Assembly: GCA_947502355.1 (NCBI GenBank)
Contig: CANMZP010000011.1
Span: 61,184-125,183, forward strand
Direction of reading: 5' to 3'
DNA from: an uncultured Thalassotalea sp.
Lineage (GTDB): Bacteria; Pseudomonadota; Gammaproteobacteria; Enterobacterales; Alteromonadaceae
DNA: 64,000 nucleotides
Every line of letters starts with the position of its first letter. Within the stretch, counting starts at the first letter, position 1. The translations under genes and the position numbers were made by a program. The notes under the pieces were generated by a model. The model was given only the letters and a program-made list of their open reading frames with translations. It was not told where the DNA came from and made no database searches. Below, piece after piece: positions 8,663 to 18,925 of this stretch.

Positions 8663-10243
8663 TTAAAGGTTATTTAATGCCGTATCTAACCAAGCCATAC
8701 GTTTGCTATACCAATCGATTAAGTGGTCAACTTCTTCTCGGTATGTGTCAAATACCACCGGATTTGGCCAAACATACTCGCCAATGGTGTGCCATTTCTT
8801 GTCATTTTCACGCTGCGCCCAATTAAGCTTTTGGGCATAATCTTCAATTTTTGTGATCATAAGATTCTGGTTTTGCTTATAGTATTCAAAACGGGCTTTT
8901 ACTTTGCTAACAAAGGCTGGATCTTGAAATAATCTTGCATACCAAGGGTTGTACTTTACCCACCAGCCTTCGCTGTATTGCGAGTCGGCATAATCGACAT
9001 TGCCAAAAGATAGGTCGAAATCCCATAAAGGCCCCATATTGATTTTTTCACCTGGCATCACATTTAAGTAGATGCTTGAGTAATTGCGTGAGTCAACATT
9101 TTTGGTTATTTCACTTATCAGGTACCAATCGATAAAGCTATCAATATTGATGTGCGCAGCATAACCAGTTTCAGGATCTTTAAAGTCGGGGCCATATAAA
9201 GCGGTTTCAAAGTCATTGATCACGTCTTCGACGTAGTTATATTCACTGCTGCCATACTCTAAATCCGGTGATTTAATGTTGATCAAAAACTTGCTGCTAT
9301 AAAAGTAGACATCATCTGGGTCCAATCGATCGAGTTGTTCAATCTCCATCAAGTAACCCGTGTCACCTATGGCAACACGATTGCTCGATTCCTCTACTTT
9401 CTCGGTAATATTGTATGTACCGTTGTAAGCATCGTTAATATAAACCTCTGCAAACTCACTTCTTGGTGTCCATTTAAGGGAACTCATGTGCCCCATTTCA
9501 AACGCCATGGTGTTGCGCAGCATGGTTTTGTCAGAGTATTCAGCGATAAATAACCATTTCTTTTCCGCGGGCATACCTAAAAACTCACTTTCATCAGCCA
9601 GTTTCATTTGAAATGGCTTTTTAGGGTGCGTGTACCAAGTAGAATTACCACGGCCGCGGATTTTCATTTCCAAACTTGCTTGGTTATCAAAGTACCGCCC
9701 ACCATCAATTTCAACGTCACCATGCACATAATCTTCTTTTGAGTCGATTGGGGCATTATCGTCCGTACTTAAATAAATAATCGGCAAGCCGGTAAATTTG
9801 GTTAAGTCAATATCATAGCTTTCTGACTGACCATCATCGGTTGTGACGGTGTAAGTGACAATTTGAGTAAAGTCGTTTGCCGTTTGCTTACTAGTTTGAG
9901 TAACGCCGTTCACGCTTACCTTGGCTCCGTCATGAACAAAGGTTGGCACAAGGCTAGCGACGCTTGCATTTGAGACGATGCGTCCGAAATACGAATTGTC
10001 TCGTAAATCCATATACAGATCTTGGCTAAGCTCGGGGTTATTTGCGGCTAAAAAAGCAAACTGGGATAAATGCGTTCCTTGGTCAATAGGCTGTTCGGTA
10101 TCCGATCCGCCACCACCACCGCCGCCACAAGCAGTTAACACAAAAGAAGCACCAATGAATAATAAAGCACAAGAGAATTTACTAAAGGCAAGGTGTTGGC
10201 TAAGCCTATTAGGCTTTAAAGGGGTATCTGTTTTTGTTTCCAT
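8663..10243 (-). CDS. CotH-kinase-family surface lipoprotein
   Basis: Belongs to the CotH family, atypical secreted protein kinases first known from spore coats; members in marine bacteria are often found near polysaccharide-active genes. I take the ATG at 10243, because it gives a standard lipoprotein signal ending FVLTACGGGGGGG. An upstream TTG (10372) would add 43 residues ahead of the signal. A short cadherin-like/beta domain (about residues 40-130) precedes the CotH domain: LEMKIRGRGNSTW, HPKKPFQMKL, KTMLRNTMAFEM, then MGPLWDFDLSFGNVDY, the metal-binding signature, about 60 residues from the C-terminus. It is 97 bases upstream of the GH16 gene on the same strand. The in vivo substrate is unknown. 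Confidence 0.85.
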   Translation of the reverse strand: METKTDTPLKPNRLSQHLAFSKFSCALLFIGASFVLTACGGGGGGGSDTEQPIDQGTHLSQFAFLAANNPELSQDLYMDLRDNSYFGRIVSNASVASLVPTFVHDGAKVSVNGVTQTSKQTANDFTQIVTYTVTTDDGQSESYDIDLTKFTGLPIIYLSTDDNAPIDSKEDYVHGDVEIDGGRYFDNQASLEMKIRGRGNSTWYTHPKKPFQMKLADESEFLGMPAEKKWLFIAEYSDKTMLRNTMAFEMGHMSSLKWTPRSEFAEVYINDAYNGTYNITEKVEESSNRVAIGDTGYLMEIEQLDRLDPDDVYFYSSKFLINIKSPDLEYGSSEYNYVEDVINDFETALYGPDFKDPETGYAAHINIDSFIDWYLISEITKNVDSRNYSSIYLNVMPGEKINMGPLWDFDLSFGNVDYADSQYSEGWWVKYNPWYARLFQDPAFVSKVKARFEYYKQNQNLMITKIEDYAQKLNWAQRENDKKWHTIGEYVWPNPVVFDTYREEVDHLIDWYSKRMAWLDTALNNL

Positions 10244-10393
10244 CGCTAAAGATCTTTTAATAACTTTTGTTGCCACTAAAACTAGCAATTTTTGAGTAGA
10301 TAAAATATTCAGATAAGTTAATAGGGACTTTGGGTAAGCCCAAGTGGGTAAGTAATTAATGCAGATCAACAATGACCAATAAAACAGCAGACG

Positions 10394-10418
10394 AAAAAAA
10401 ACCCTGCAAGCAGGGTTT
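10394..10418 (-). terminator. Rho-independent terminator (minus strand)
   Basis: Stem AAACCCTGC / GCAGGGTTT with a 2-base gap, followed on the minus strand by an unbroken run of eight Ts. It lies 79 bases beyond a small minus-strand reading frame at 10497-10586 and is well placed to end that transcript. Confidence 0.8.
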
Positions 10419-10496
10419 CTAATGAAAGTAATAAGGATTATTTTATTTTTTTTGTTTTTTTATAATCTCATTTGCTTTCAAATCTTGAGTTATTAG

Positions 10497-10586
10497 CTAA
10501 CCAGTATAAATGGCTGATATTCCTAAAACCAATACCGCAATAAATACAGTGCTTAGTTTTACTTCTCTCAAAGATGTATTTTTCAT
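10497..10586 (-). CDS. Probable 29-residue single-helix membrane peptide
   Basis: A short frame of 29 codons plus TAG, not resembling any family I know. An AAAAGGATTAGTC ribosome site sits 6-7 bases before the ATG (complement of 10584-10586). The product starts MKNTSLREVK and continues with a hydrophobic helix (residues 12-27, LSTVFIAVLVLGISA). Basic-then-hydrophobic layout is typical of bacterial small membrane proteins. A strong terminator follows at 10394-10418, so the unit looks like a complete small transcript. It could instead be a chance frame in a regulatory RNA. Confidence 0.5.
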   Translation of the reverse strand: MKNTSLREVKLSTVFIAVLVLGISAIYTG

Positions 10587-11189
10587 GACTAATCCTTTTA
10601 TTTTTATCATTATTTTGGACAAGCACAAACAATCTACCCTAGTTACATTTTAATAACAACCCGAAACAATTATTTTTTACAAAAAAGTTGTTTTTCAATT
10701 AAATCCCCCCATATAAAGCAGTAAATAAGTAGACAAAGACTCATTAAATCGAATCAACTGTGAGCGAATTGGTTATAACGGCATTGTCTTAAAAAGACAA
10801 TCATCAGCAACACTATTAACATTTAAGCAACGGTTGCGATTTTTTCGCCAATAAAATTGATCTACATTAAGTTGCATAAAAACACAAATACAACCGTAGA
10901 CCTTTTTAGGTAGAATTAACTGTTTTTTATTAAGCTAATGTATCGGTTTTTCATAAAACTTCCAGATTTTGAAACACGTTCAATGAAGATGAATAACACA
11001 TTGCCTTAGTTACATTTTTTAGCAAAAAAAATATGGTTTATATATATTACTTAGCTAAAATTTAATGTACTTGAAAATCATATTTAACTAATAATTATCA
11101 TTATTTAACGTAATAGTGATTGCAGTCATCTCGCCACTAAGCGAGAATAACCACACAAACTTAACAACCAATTTACATCAGGAGCAATT
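10587..11189. other. Gene-free region upstream of tkt
   Basis: About 600 AT-rich bases with no convincing coding frame. A short inverted repeat, ATTGTCTT / AAGACAAT, lies near 10784-10802 without a T run. The last 150 bases presumably carry the tkt promoter; an AGGAGCA ribosome site precedes the tkt start. Confidence 0.5.
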
Positions 11190-13181
11190 ATGCCTTCACG
11201 CCAAGATCAGGCCAATGCAATTCGTGCATTAAGTATGGACGCAGTTCAAAAAGCTAACTCAGGTCACCCAGGTGCCCCTATGGGTATGGCGGATATCGCT
11301 CAGGCATTATGGTGCGATAACTTAAAACACAATCCGAAAAACCCTAACTGGGCTGATCGTGACCGCTTTATTTTATCTAACGGCCATGGTTCGATGCTGA
11401 TTTACTCTTTATTACACCTAACTGGCTATGACTTATCTCTTGATGATTTAAAAAGTTTCCGTCAATTACATTCTAAAACCCCAGGTCACCCTGAATACGG
11501 TTATGCACCTGGTATTGAAACAACAACAGGTCCATTAGGTCAAGGTATTACTAACGCTGTTGGTATGGCGATTGCAGAGAAAACATTAGCAGCTCAGTTT
11601 AACCGTGACGGTTTAGATATTGTAGATCACAACACGTACGTATTTTTAGGTGACGGTTGTTTAATGGAAGGTATCTCGCATGAAGCATGTTCATTAGCGG
11701 GTACTTTAGGTCTTGGTAAACTAATTGCATTTTGGGATGACAACGGCATTTCAATTGATGGTGAAGTTGAAGGTTGGTTCTCAGACGATACTCCAGCTCG
11801 TTTTGAAGCATACGGTTGGCACGTAATTCGTGACGTTGATGGTCACAACCCAGAACAAATTTTAGATGCGATTGCTAAAGCAAAAGCTGAAACAGGCAAG
11901 CCTACGATGGTTTGTTGTAAAACCGTTATCGGTTACGGTTCACCAAACAAAAGCGGTAGCCACGACTGTCACGGTGCCCCACTAGGTGGTGACGAAATTG
12001 CAGCTGCCCGCGAATTCTTAAACTGGCCACATGCTGAGTTTGAAATTCCACAAGACATTAAAGATGCTTGGGATGCCACTGAAAAAGGTGCTTCTGCTGA
12101 AGCACAATGGAATGAGCTATTTGCTAAGTATGAAGCAGCTCACCCAGAGTTAGCTGCAGAATTTACCCGTCGTGCTAACGGCGACCTTCCTGCAAACTGG
12201 GAAGAGCACACTCAAAACTACATTGCTGAACTACAAGCAAACCCAGAAACGGTTGCAACACGTAAAGCAAGCCAAAACTGTTTGAATGCATACGGCCCGG
12301 TACTTCCTGAATTCTTAGGTGGCTCTGCCGACCTTGCAAGTTCTAACCTAACTTTATGGTCTGGTTCAAAGGGCGTAAGCGCTGAAGATGCAAACGGTAA
12401 CTACGTATACTACGGTGTTCGTGAGTTTGGTATGTCTGCCATTATGAATGGTGTTGCCTTACACGGTAGCTTTATTCCTTACGGTGCAACCTTCTTAATG
12501 TTCGTAGAATACGCACGTAACGCGGTACGTATGGCGGCGCTTATGAAGCAACGCAGCATCTTTGTTTACACGCACGATTCAATCGGCTTGGGCGAAGATG
12601 GCCCTACACACCAACCAGTTGAGCAAATTGCTAGCTTGCGCGTAACACCAAACTTATACAACTGGCGTCCATGTGACCAAGTTGAGTCTGCGGTATCATG
12701 GAAAGCGGCTGTTGAGCGTAGCGATGGCCCATCAACATTAATCTTTACTCGTCAAGGTTTAGCACAACAACCTCGTACACCAGAGCAAGTTGCTAACATC
12801 GCTCGCGGTGGTTACACACTTGTAGATTGTGACGGCAAACCAGAGCTTATCCTTATTGCTACGGGTTCTGAAGTAGATTTAGCGGTGAAAGCAGCTGCTG
12901 AATTAAAAGGTACGAAAGTACGTGTTGTCTCTATGCCATGTACTGATGCATTTGAAGATCAAGACGCGGCGTACCGCGAGTCCGTATTACCTTCTGATGT
13001 AACAGCACGTATTGCTATTGAAGCCGGTATTGAAGATTTCTGGTACAAGTATGTTGGTCTTGACGGTCGCATCATTGGTATGAAAACCTTTGGTGAGTCT
13101 GCTCCGGCTAACGAGCTATTTGAAATGTTTGGTTTTACCGTGGCAAATGTTGTTGAAACTGCCAAAGAGTTACTTGGTTAA
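11190..13181 (+). CDS. tkt: Transketolase
   Basis: Thiamine-diphosphate enzyme moving two-carbon units between ketose and aldose phosphates in the pentose phosphate pathway. The 663 residues match the usual bacterial length. Motifs include [23 protein letters not shown] near the start, the ThDP/metal motif [49 protein letters not shown], and the pyrimidine-domain [15 protein letters not shown] with the catalytic glutamate. [16 protein letters not shown] is the transketolase signature. AGGAGCAATT precedes the ATG. Codon use is strongly biased, as in highly expressed genes. It heads the tkt-epd-pgk-fbaA block; a terminator separates it from epd. Confidence 0.98.
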   Translation: MPSRQDQANAIRALSMDAVQKANSGHPGAPMGMADIAQALWCDNLKHNPKNPNWADRDRFILSNGHGSMLIYSLLHLTGYDLSLDDLKSFRQLHSKTPGHPEYGYAPGIETTTGPLGQGITNAVGMAIAEKTLAAQFNRDGLDIVDHNTYVFLGDGCLMEGISHEACSLAGTLGLGKLIAFWDDNGISIDGEVEGWFSDDTPARFEAYGWHVIRDVDGHNPEQILDAIAKAKAETGKPTMVCCKTVIGYGSPNKSGSHDCHGAPLGGDEIAAAREFLNWPHAEFEIPQDIKDAWDATEKGASAEAQWNELFAKYEAAHPELAAEFTRRANGDLPANWEEHTQNYIAELQANPETVATRKASQNCLNAYGPVLPEFLGGSADLASSNLTLWSGSKGVSAEDANGNYVYYGVREFGMSAIMNGVALHGSFIPYGATFLMFVEYARNAVRMAALMKQRSIFVYTHDSIGLGEDGPTHQPVEQIASLRVTPNLYNWRPCDQVESAVSWKAAVERSDGPSTLIFTRQGLAQQPRTPEQVANIARGGYTLVDCDGKPELILIATGSEVDLAVKAAAELKGTKVRVVSMPCTDAFEDQDAAYRESVLPSDVTARIAIEAGIEDFWYKYVGLDGRIIGMKTFGESAPANELFEMFGFTVANVVETAKELLG

Positions 13182-13201
13182 TCATTAACACCACCCCGAA
13201 T

Positions 13202-13228
13202 AAAGGCCAGAATTCTCTGGCCTTTTTT
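13202..13228 (+). terminator. Terminator after tkt
   Basis: Stem AAAGGCCAG / CTGGCCTTT with loop AATTCT, followed by a T run. It ends just 15 bases before the epd start, so epd either has read-through or an internal promoter. Confidence 0.85.
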
Positions 13229-13242
13229 ACAAAAGAATCCAT

Positions 13243-14271
13243 ATGACAATAAGAATTGCCATTAACGGTTTTGGCCGAATTGGTCGAAGCATTGTTCGAG
13301 CCTTATACGAAACCGGCCGAAACGAAGAATTTACATTAGTTGCCATTAACGAGTTAGCGGACCCCGAAGGCATAGAACACCTTCTAAAATACGACTCAAC
13401 CCATGGCCGTTTTCCATTTAGCGTGAGCATAAACGGAGGCAAATTAAACATTGCCGGCGACGATGTTGTTTTATTACATCAAAAAGAAACAAAGAACTTG
13501 CCTTGGAAGGCATTAGATGTTGATATTGTACTCGATTGCACGGGAATTTATCTGTCTAAAGAATATGCAATGCAACATATTTCTCAAGGCGCGAAAAAAG
13601 TATTAATCTCGCAGCCAGGCCAATCAGATGTGGATAAAACGATAATATTTGGCATAAATCAACATTCTTTATGTAGTAAAGATGTTATTGTCTCTAATGG
13701 TTCATGTACGACAAATTGCATCGTACCTGTAATCAAGGTTTTAGATGATGCATTCGGCATAGAAAGTGGTACTATTACTACAATACATTCGTCGATGCAT
13801 GATCAGCAAGTAATTGATGCGTATCATAAAGACTTACGCCTGTCGCGCTCAGCGAGTCAATCAATTATACCGGTCGATACGAAGCTAGCGGTAGGTATCG
13901 AACGAATTCTACCCAAATTTAAAGGGCGCTTTGAGGCAATAGCCGTACGAGTCCCCACCATCAATGTCACCGCGATGGACTTAAGTGTAACCTTAAATTC
14001 TGACGTTGATGTAGACCAAGTAAACAAGGCCATAGTCGATGCACAAAATGGTTTGTTGGAAGGTATTTTAGGATTTTGTAAAGCACCATTGGTGTCAATT
14101 GACTTTAACCATGACCCTCATTCTGCGGTCGTTGATGGAAACTCAACAAGGGTGAGCCACAAACGATTGGTTAAGTTACTTGTATGGTGTGATAACGAAT
14201 GGGGGTTTGCTAACAGAATGTTAGACACATCCGCTTCAATGAAACTTGATAATGTGAAATACGCACTATAA
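13243..14271 (+). CDS. epd: Erythrose-4-phosphate dehydrogenase
   Basis: Epd is a GAPDH paralogue oxidising erythrose 4-phosphate to 4-phosphoerythronate for pyridoxal phosphate synthesis. The 342-residue protein has the NAD motif [17 protein letters not shown], catalytic cysteine in [19 protein letters not shown], and [20 protein letters not shown] and [20 protein letters not shown], which distinguish Epd from GapA. The position between tkt and pgk is the standard gammaproteobacterial one. Its codon use is much less biased than that of its neighbours, suggesting lower expression, and its ribosome site is weak (AAAAGAATCCAT before ATG). A role in the PLP pathway is from family knowledge. Confidence 0.95.
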   Translation: MTIRIAINGFGRIGRSIVRALYETGRNEEFTLVAINELADPEGIEHLLKYDSTHGRFPFSVSINGGKLNIAGDDVVLLHQKETKNLPWKALDVDIVLDCTGIYLSKEYAMQHISQGAKKVLISQPGQSDVDKTIIFGINQHSLCSKDVIVSNGSCTTNCIVPVIKVLDDAFGIESGTITTIHSSMHDQQVIDAYHKDLRLSRSASQSIIPVDTKLAVGIERILPKFKGRFEAIAVRVPTINVTAMDLSVTLNSDVDVDQVNKAIVDAQNGLLEGILGFCKAPLVSIDFNHDPHSAVVDGNSTRVSHKRLVKLLVWCDNEWGFANRMLDTSASMKLDNVKYAL

Positions 14272-14324
14272 TTAATCTGCGAATTCACAATAAATTTTAC
14301 AGCTTAACTTAACGGAGACACGCT

Positions 14325-15503
14325 ATGTCTGTCATTAAAATGACCGATCTCGATTTAGCAAACAAACGAGTATTAATTCGAGAAGATTTAAACGTACCAG
14401 TAAAAAACGGCAAAATCACCTCTGATGCTCGATTACGTGCCGCATTACCAACAATGAAACTGGCTTTAGAAGCTGGTGCAAAAGTAATGGTTACCTCTCA
14501 TTTAGGTCGTCCTACTGAAGGCGAATACAATGCAGAATTCTCTTTACAAGTTGTTGCTGACTACTTAGCAGAAGCACTTGGTGTTCCGGCTCGTCTTGAA
14601 AAAGATTACCTAGACGGTGTTGAAGTAGCGGCTGGTGAATTAGTTGTTTTAGAAAACGTACGTTTTAACGTAGGTGAGAAGAAAAATGACGAAGCATTAG
14701 CGAAGAAAATGGCTGCTTTATGTGACGTATACGTAATGGATGCATTCGGTACAGCTCACCGTGCACAAGCAAGTACACACGGTGTAGGCCAATTTGCTCC
14801 TGTAGCATGTGCGGGTCCTCTTTTAGCCGGTGAGCTAGAAGCACTAGGTAAAGCTTTACACAACCCAGCGCGTCCATTAGTGGCTATCGTTGGTGGTTCA
14901 AAAGTATCAACTAAATTAACGGTTCTTGATTCATTATCAAACATCGTTGACCAATTAGTTGTTGGTGGTGGTATTGCTAACACATTCATCGCTGCTCAAG
15001 GCAACAATGTTGGTAAGTCTCTATACGAAGCAGACTTAATTGACGAAGCAAACCGTTTAACGGCTAATGCAGAAGCTAACAATGGTTCAATCCCTACTCC
15101 TACAGACGTAGTTGTTGGTAAAGAATTCTCAGAATCAGCACAAGCAACGCTTAAAAACGCTGCAGACGTTTCTGATGACGATATGATTTTCGATATCGGT
15201 CCAGACTCAGCGAAAGCATTAGCAGACATCTTAGAAAACGCTGGTACTATTGTTTGGAACGGTCCAGTAGGCGTATTCGAATTTGACCAATTTGGTGAAG
15301 GTACTAAAACTATCGCTCAAGCAATCGCGAACTCTAAAGCGTTCTCAATTGCCGGTGGTGGTGACACATTAGCTGCTGTTGATAAGTACGATATTGCAGA
15401 TAAAGTATCTTACATTTCAACCGGTGGTGGTGCGTTCTTAGAATTCTTAGAAGGCAAGAAATTACCAGCTGTCGCAATGCTTGAAGCACGCGCAGCAGAA
15501 TAA
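14325..15503 (+). CDS. pgk: Phosphoglycerate kinase
   Basis: Transfers phosphate between 1,3-bisphosphoglycerate and ADP in glycolysis. At 392 residues it is the normal size. The N-terminal substrate domain shows [18 protein letters not shown] and [16 protein letters not shown], a [15 protein letters not shown] segment, [15 protein letters not shown] at the hinge, and nucleotide-domain [19 protein letters not shown] and [28 protein letters not shown] ribosome site precedes the ATG. Codon bias is strong. A terminator follows, separating it from fbaA. Confidence 0.98.
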   Translation: MSVIKMTDLDLANKRVLIREDLNVPVKNGKITSDARLRAALPTMKLALEAGAKVMVTSHLGRPTEGEYNAEFSLQVVADYLAEALGVPARLEKDYLDGVEVAAGELVVLENVRFNVGEKKNDEALAKKMAALCDVYVMDAFGTAHRAQASTHGVGQFAPVACAGPLLAGELEALGKALHNPARPLVAIVGGSKVSTKLTVLDSLSNIVDQLVVGGGIANTFIAAQGNNVGKSLYEADLIDEANRLTANAEANNGSIPTPTDVVVGKEFSESAQATLKNAADVSDDDMIFDIGPDSAKALADILENAGTIVWNGPVGVFEFDQFGEGTKTIAQAIANSKAFSIAGGGDTLAAVDKYDIADKVSYISTGGGAFLEFLEGKKLPAVAMLEARAAE

Positions 15504-15507
15504 CTAT

Positions 15508-15542
15508 AAAAAATTCCTTCAGGGCAAGCTGAGGGAATTTTT
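15508..15542 (+). terminator. Terminator between pgk and fbaA
   Basis: Stem AAATTCCTTCAG / CTGAGGGAATTT (one mismatch) with loop GGCAAG, followed by TTTT. Partial read-through into fbaA is likely, because only 40 bases remain before the fbaA start. Confidence 0.75.
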
Positions 15543-15582
15543 GTTTATACAAGTTTAATTAATATTTAAGGCGAAAATAACA

Positions 15583-16659
15583 ATGGCAAACGTATTAGAC
15601 GTAGTAAAACCTGGTGTAGTAACTGGTGAAGACTTAAACAAGATTTTTGAAATCTGTAAAGAAAGAAAAGCAGCTCTTCCTGCTGTTAACTGTATCGGTA
15701 CTGATTCAATCAACGGTGTATTAGAAGCTGCTGCAGCGGTTAACTCACCTGTTATCGTTCAGTTCTCTAACGGCGGCGCTGCATTCAATGCAGGTAAAGG
15801 CCTAAAAGCAGAAGGTCAAGAAGCTCAAATTATTGGTGCTGTTGCCGGTGCTAAGCACGTTCACGAATTAGCAAAAGCTTACGGTATTCCAGTAATCCTT
15901 CACACTGACCACGCAGCTAAAAAATTACTGCCTTGGATTGACGGCTTATTAGATGCTTCTGAGAAGCACTTTGCTGAAACAGGTTCTCCATTATTCTCTT
16001 CTCACATGATCGATTTATCTGAAGAGTCTTTAGAAGAAAACTTAGCAACTTGTGAAAAATACCTAGAGCGTATGGCTAAAATGGGTATGACGCTTGAGAT
16101 TGAACTAGGTTGTACTGGTGGTGAAGAAGACGGCGTTGATAACACGGATATGGACGAGTCTAAACTTTACACTCAACCAGAAGAAGTAAACGAAGCATAC
16201 GAGCGTTTAAGCAAAATCAGCCCTAACTTCACTATCGCTGCATCTTTCGGTAACGTACACGGTGTATACAAGCCAGGTAACGTTAAATTAACACCTACAA
16301 TCCTACGTGATTCACAAGCTTACATCCAAGAGAAGCACAATACTGGTGCTGCTCCTGTAAACTTCGTATTCCACGGTGGTTCAGGTTCTTCACAAGCAGA
16401 AATCGAAGAAGCTATCTCTTACGGTGTTATCAAAATGAACATCGATACAGATACACAGTGGGCTTGTTGGGAAGGTATCATGGACTTCTACAAAGCGAAC
16501 GAAGCTTACTTACAAGGCCAAATCGGTAACCCAGAAGGTGATGATGTGCCTAACAAGAAGTACTACGATCCTCGCGTTTGGTTACGTAAAGGTCAAGAGA
16601 CTTTCGTTGCACGTATCAAGCAAGCATTTGCTGACTTAAACGGTGTTGGCTTAAACTAA
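15583..16659 (+). CDS. fbaA: Class II fructose-bisphosphate aldolase
   Basis: Zinc-dependent aldolase cleaving fructose 1,6-bisphosphate. The 358-residue size and sequence match class IIA enzymes. Zinc-ligand and catalytic motifs are VILHTDHAAKKLLPW (catalytic Asp and His ligand), EIELGCTGGEEDGVDN, AASFGNVHGVYKPGNV (His ligand), and FVFHGGSGSSQAEIEEAI with a further His ligand, then KMNIDTDTQWA at the phosphate site. Codon bias is very strong. It is the last gene of the glycolytic block, with a terminator downstream. Confidence 0.98.
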   Translation: MANVLDVVKPGVVTGEDLNKIFEICKERKAALPAVNCIGTDSINGVLEAAAAVNSPVIVQFSNGGAAFNAGKGLKAEGQEAQIIGAVAGAKHVHELAKAYGIPVILHTDHAAKKLLPWIDGLLDASEKHFAETGSPLFSSHMIDLSEESLEENLATCEKYLERMAKMGMTLEIELGCTGGEEDGVDNTDMDESKLYTQPEEVNEAYERLSKISPNFTIAASFGNVHGVYKPGNVKLTPTILRDSQAYIQEKHNTGAAPVNFVFHGGSGSSQAEIEEAISYGVIKMNIDTDTQWACWEGIMDFYKANEAYLQGQIGNPEGDDVPNKKYYDPRVWLRKGQETFVARIKQAFADLNGVGLN

Positions 16660-16726
16660 TTTAAGCGATAAATACGCCTTGTCCGCGGCAAGTATTGCCT
16701 AAGACAGTAAAGCATTTATGTTAATC

Positions 16727-16758
16727 AAGCCGGTAATTCACGTTACCGGCTTTTTTTT
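16727..16758 (+). terminator. Terminator after fbaA
   Basis: Perfect stem AAGCCGGTAA / TTACCGGCTT around TTCACG, followed by eight Ts. Confidence 0.9.
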
Positions 16759-16871
16759 GTCACAAATATCGCTCTCAAACCTAATTAGACCGTTTTATCG
16801 CTGTTCAGCATAAAAATACTCGCTATAATAGGGGCCAGTTTTTAACGCTTAGCTGATATTTACTATAACTA

Positions 16872-17777
16872 ATGAAACTCCTTTTCCCTATCCTACTGAT
16901 GCTCACATACGCCAGCGTAACTGTCGCTGCTGAAGCGAAGACTGAAACAAAAAATAACGAAGCCGTGATCAATGACATTATCGAGTCGTTATATGAAAAG
17001 GATGCGCCTGAGTGTTACCATTTTACCGATGAAGTGCCTCCAGAAGAGTTTATTGGCTTACCAGAGTGTAATCTCACCCCTTCTAAATTAACCGGCTCAG
17101 TAGAGCTAGGGGCATTTTTTTACACCGGCGATAATGAAAATGCGTTAGCCAAAACGCGTGCCGACTTAGCCTATGAAGTCGGCAAACTTAGAACCAGTTA
17201 CCTTGTTGATCTTTACATTCGTAAATCAAGAGAAGAAAACGAAGACGGCGACAAAGAATATGAAACCACTGACCAAAAATGGCAAGCAGCGATTCAGAGT
17301 AACTACACTTTGGAAGAAGGCGGCAAAAACTATATCTTCGGATTCTTTGGTTACGAGGATGATCGCTTTAATGGCTTTGATTACCAGGCTTCATTCGCTG
17401 GCGGTTGGGGTCGTAGATGGATTGAAGATGAAATATCATTCCTTGACGCGGAGATCGGGCCGGGTTTAAAAGTCGACGAAGTAAAAGAAACCGACGACCA
17501 TAATAATCAAACCGAAAAAGCGGTGATCATCCGTGCCGCGAGCACCTATGAGCGCAAGCTTTTTGAGAGCATTGTATTTAAGCAAGTGGTCAGTGCCGAA
17601 ATGGCGCCTAAATCTGGCGAGAACAGTAAATACAAAGCCATCACTTCATTTACCACCAAGTTAATTGAGTCTCTGGCTCTAAAGTTCGCTTTTACCTTAG
17701 ATTACAATACCGAGGTAGAGGGCGATACTTCACACTCCCGTACAGAAACCTCATTAACCTTGGTATACAGCATATAA
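16872..17777 (+). CDS. DUF481 family outer-membrane beta-barrel protein
   Basis: A 301-residue exported protein of the DUF481 (YdiY-like) family, function unknown. A signal peptide (residues 1-19, LLFPILLMLTYASVTVAA) leads into an acidic segment, then a series of amphipathic beta strands (LTGSVELGAFFYTGDN, TRADLAYEVGKLRTSYLVDL, YIFGFFGYEDDRFNGFDYQ, AGGWGRRWI) characteristic of the family. It ends in an aromatic/hydrophobic strand TSLTLVYSI, as barrels do. It has no obvious partner; a LysR gene follows on the same strand. Confidence 0.85.
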   Translation: MKLLFPILLMLTYASVTVAAEAKTETKNNEAVINDIIESLYEKDAPECYHFTDEVPPEEFIGLPECNLTPSKLTGSVELGAFFYTGDNENALAKTRADLAYEVGKLRTSYLVDLYIRKSREENEDGDKEYETTDQKWQAAIQSNYTLEEGGKNYIFGFFGYEDDRFNGFDYQASFAGGWGRRWIEDEISFLDAEIGPGLKVDEVKETDDHNNQTEKAVIIRAASTYERKLFESIVFKQVVSAEMAPKSGENSKYKAITSFTTKLIESLALKFAFTLDYNTEVEGDTSHSRTETSLTLVYSI

Positions 17778-17834
17778 TCAATAAAGTGTTATCCTTAAGT
17801 GAGCATAGCAAAACAATAAAAAGGCAATTGTCTT

Positions 17835-18770
17835 ATGAACTTAGCAAATATTGATCTTAATTTATTAGTCGCATTTGATGTCTTGTTGCGTGAAAAGAAC
17901 GTCACCAGGGCAGCCAATCAGCTAAACATTACTCAGCCGGCAATGAGCAACAGCTTAAAACGCTTAAGGACTTTACTAAACGATCCTGTCTTGGTTAGAA
18001 CCTCTGAAGGGATGGTGGCCACGGAACGAGCCAATCAATTAGCACCTAGCATTAAAACCATTCTTAGAGAGCTTAAAGAAGCGCTGCAAGAACCAGAAGA
18101 CTTTGATGCTTTGTCGAGTGACAGAGTGTTTAGGATCATGGCTGGTGGCTATGCGGCATCAACTTTACTACCTAAATTACTTGATGAAATTAATGTGGTT
18201 GCCCCGGGCATAACCCTCGACATTATGACCCCAAGTGATGTGAGCTTTCATGATGTAGAAGATGGCAAAATCGATATGGCCATCAACTACTTTGATGACT
18301 TGCCACAATCATTCCATCAAAAAGTTTTATGGAAAGACGGGTTTTCCTGCCTGACCAACAAAGACAATCCGGCTATCGACGACTTTAACCTACAACGTTA
18401 TTTAGACAGTAAGCATGTCTGGGTGTCAAAAACCGGTTTTGGTGTGGGTTTGGGGATTAACCCAAAAGATGTGCAAAAACTGGGCTGGATAGATACCGCC
18501 CTAGCTGAGCTTGATGAACGTCGTAATATCAAAATATTCACCCGAGATTACAACGTAGCCATGCAATTAACGCGTAATCAGAACATCATCGCCACGTTGC
18601 CAAAGAAAGTGGCACAGATTAAAAAAGACAGTTCGCAATACGTGATTTTAGATGCTCCATTTGCCATTCCAGAAATCGAATTAAAAATGATTTGGTCACC
18701 ACTTTTACATCATGAAGCCAGCCATATCTGGTTTAGAAAGCTGGTCACCGAAGTAGCAAGAACCTGTTAA
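17835..18770 (+). CDS. LysR-family transcriptional regulator
   Basis: A 311-residue LysR-type regulator. The N-terminal winged helix-turn-helix is clear: NLLVAFDVLLREKNVTRAANQLNITQPAMSNSLKRLR (about residues 7-44). It continues with the linker helix and a periplasmic-binding-like effector domain (about 90-300). The N-terminal DLNLLVAFDVLL layout resembles the LeuO/NodD/DntR branch. It lies 57 bases after the DUF481 gene, so the two may be transcribed together. Neither effector nor targets can be read from the sequence. Confidence 0.92.
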   Translation: MNLANIDLNLLVAFDVLLREKNVTRAANQLNITQPAMSNSLKRLRTLLNDPVLVRTSEGMVATERANQLAPSIKTILRELKEALQEPEDFDALSSDRVFRIMAGGYAASTLLPKLLDEINVVAPGITLDIMTPSDVSFHDVEDGKIDMAINYFDDLPQSFHQKVLWKDGFSCLTNKDNPAIDDFNLQRYLDSKHVWVSKTGFGVGLGINPKDVQKLGWIDTALAELDERRNIKIFTRDYNVAMQLTRNQNIIATLPKKVAQIKKDSSQYVILDAPFAIPEIELKMIWSPLLHHEASHIWFRKLVTEVARTC

Positions 18771-18787
18771 TGGCCTTACCTATAAAC

Positions 18788-18817
18788 AAAAACCAGGCAT
18801 GATTCGTCTGGTTTTTT
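18788..18817 (+). terminator. Terminator after the LysR gene
   Basis: Stem AAAACCAG / CTGGTTTT with a 12-base loop and T run downstream. Confidence 0.75.
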
Positions 18818-18925
18818 GTTATTCATCGACATATTCCTGCGACTTAACTCTTAATGCTGGAAAATAACATCTTGCTTACATATGTTAGTATGGTAGTTGG
18901 GTTAATTTCACGAGAGGGTATTTAT

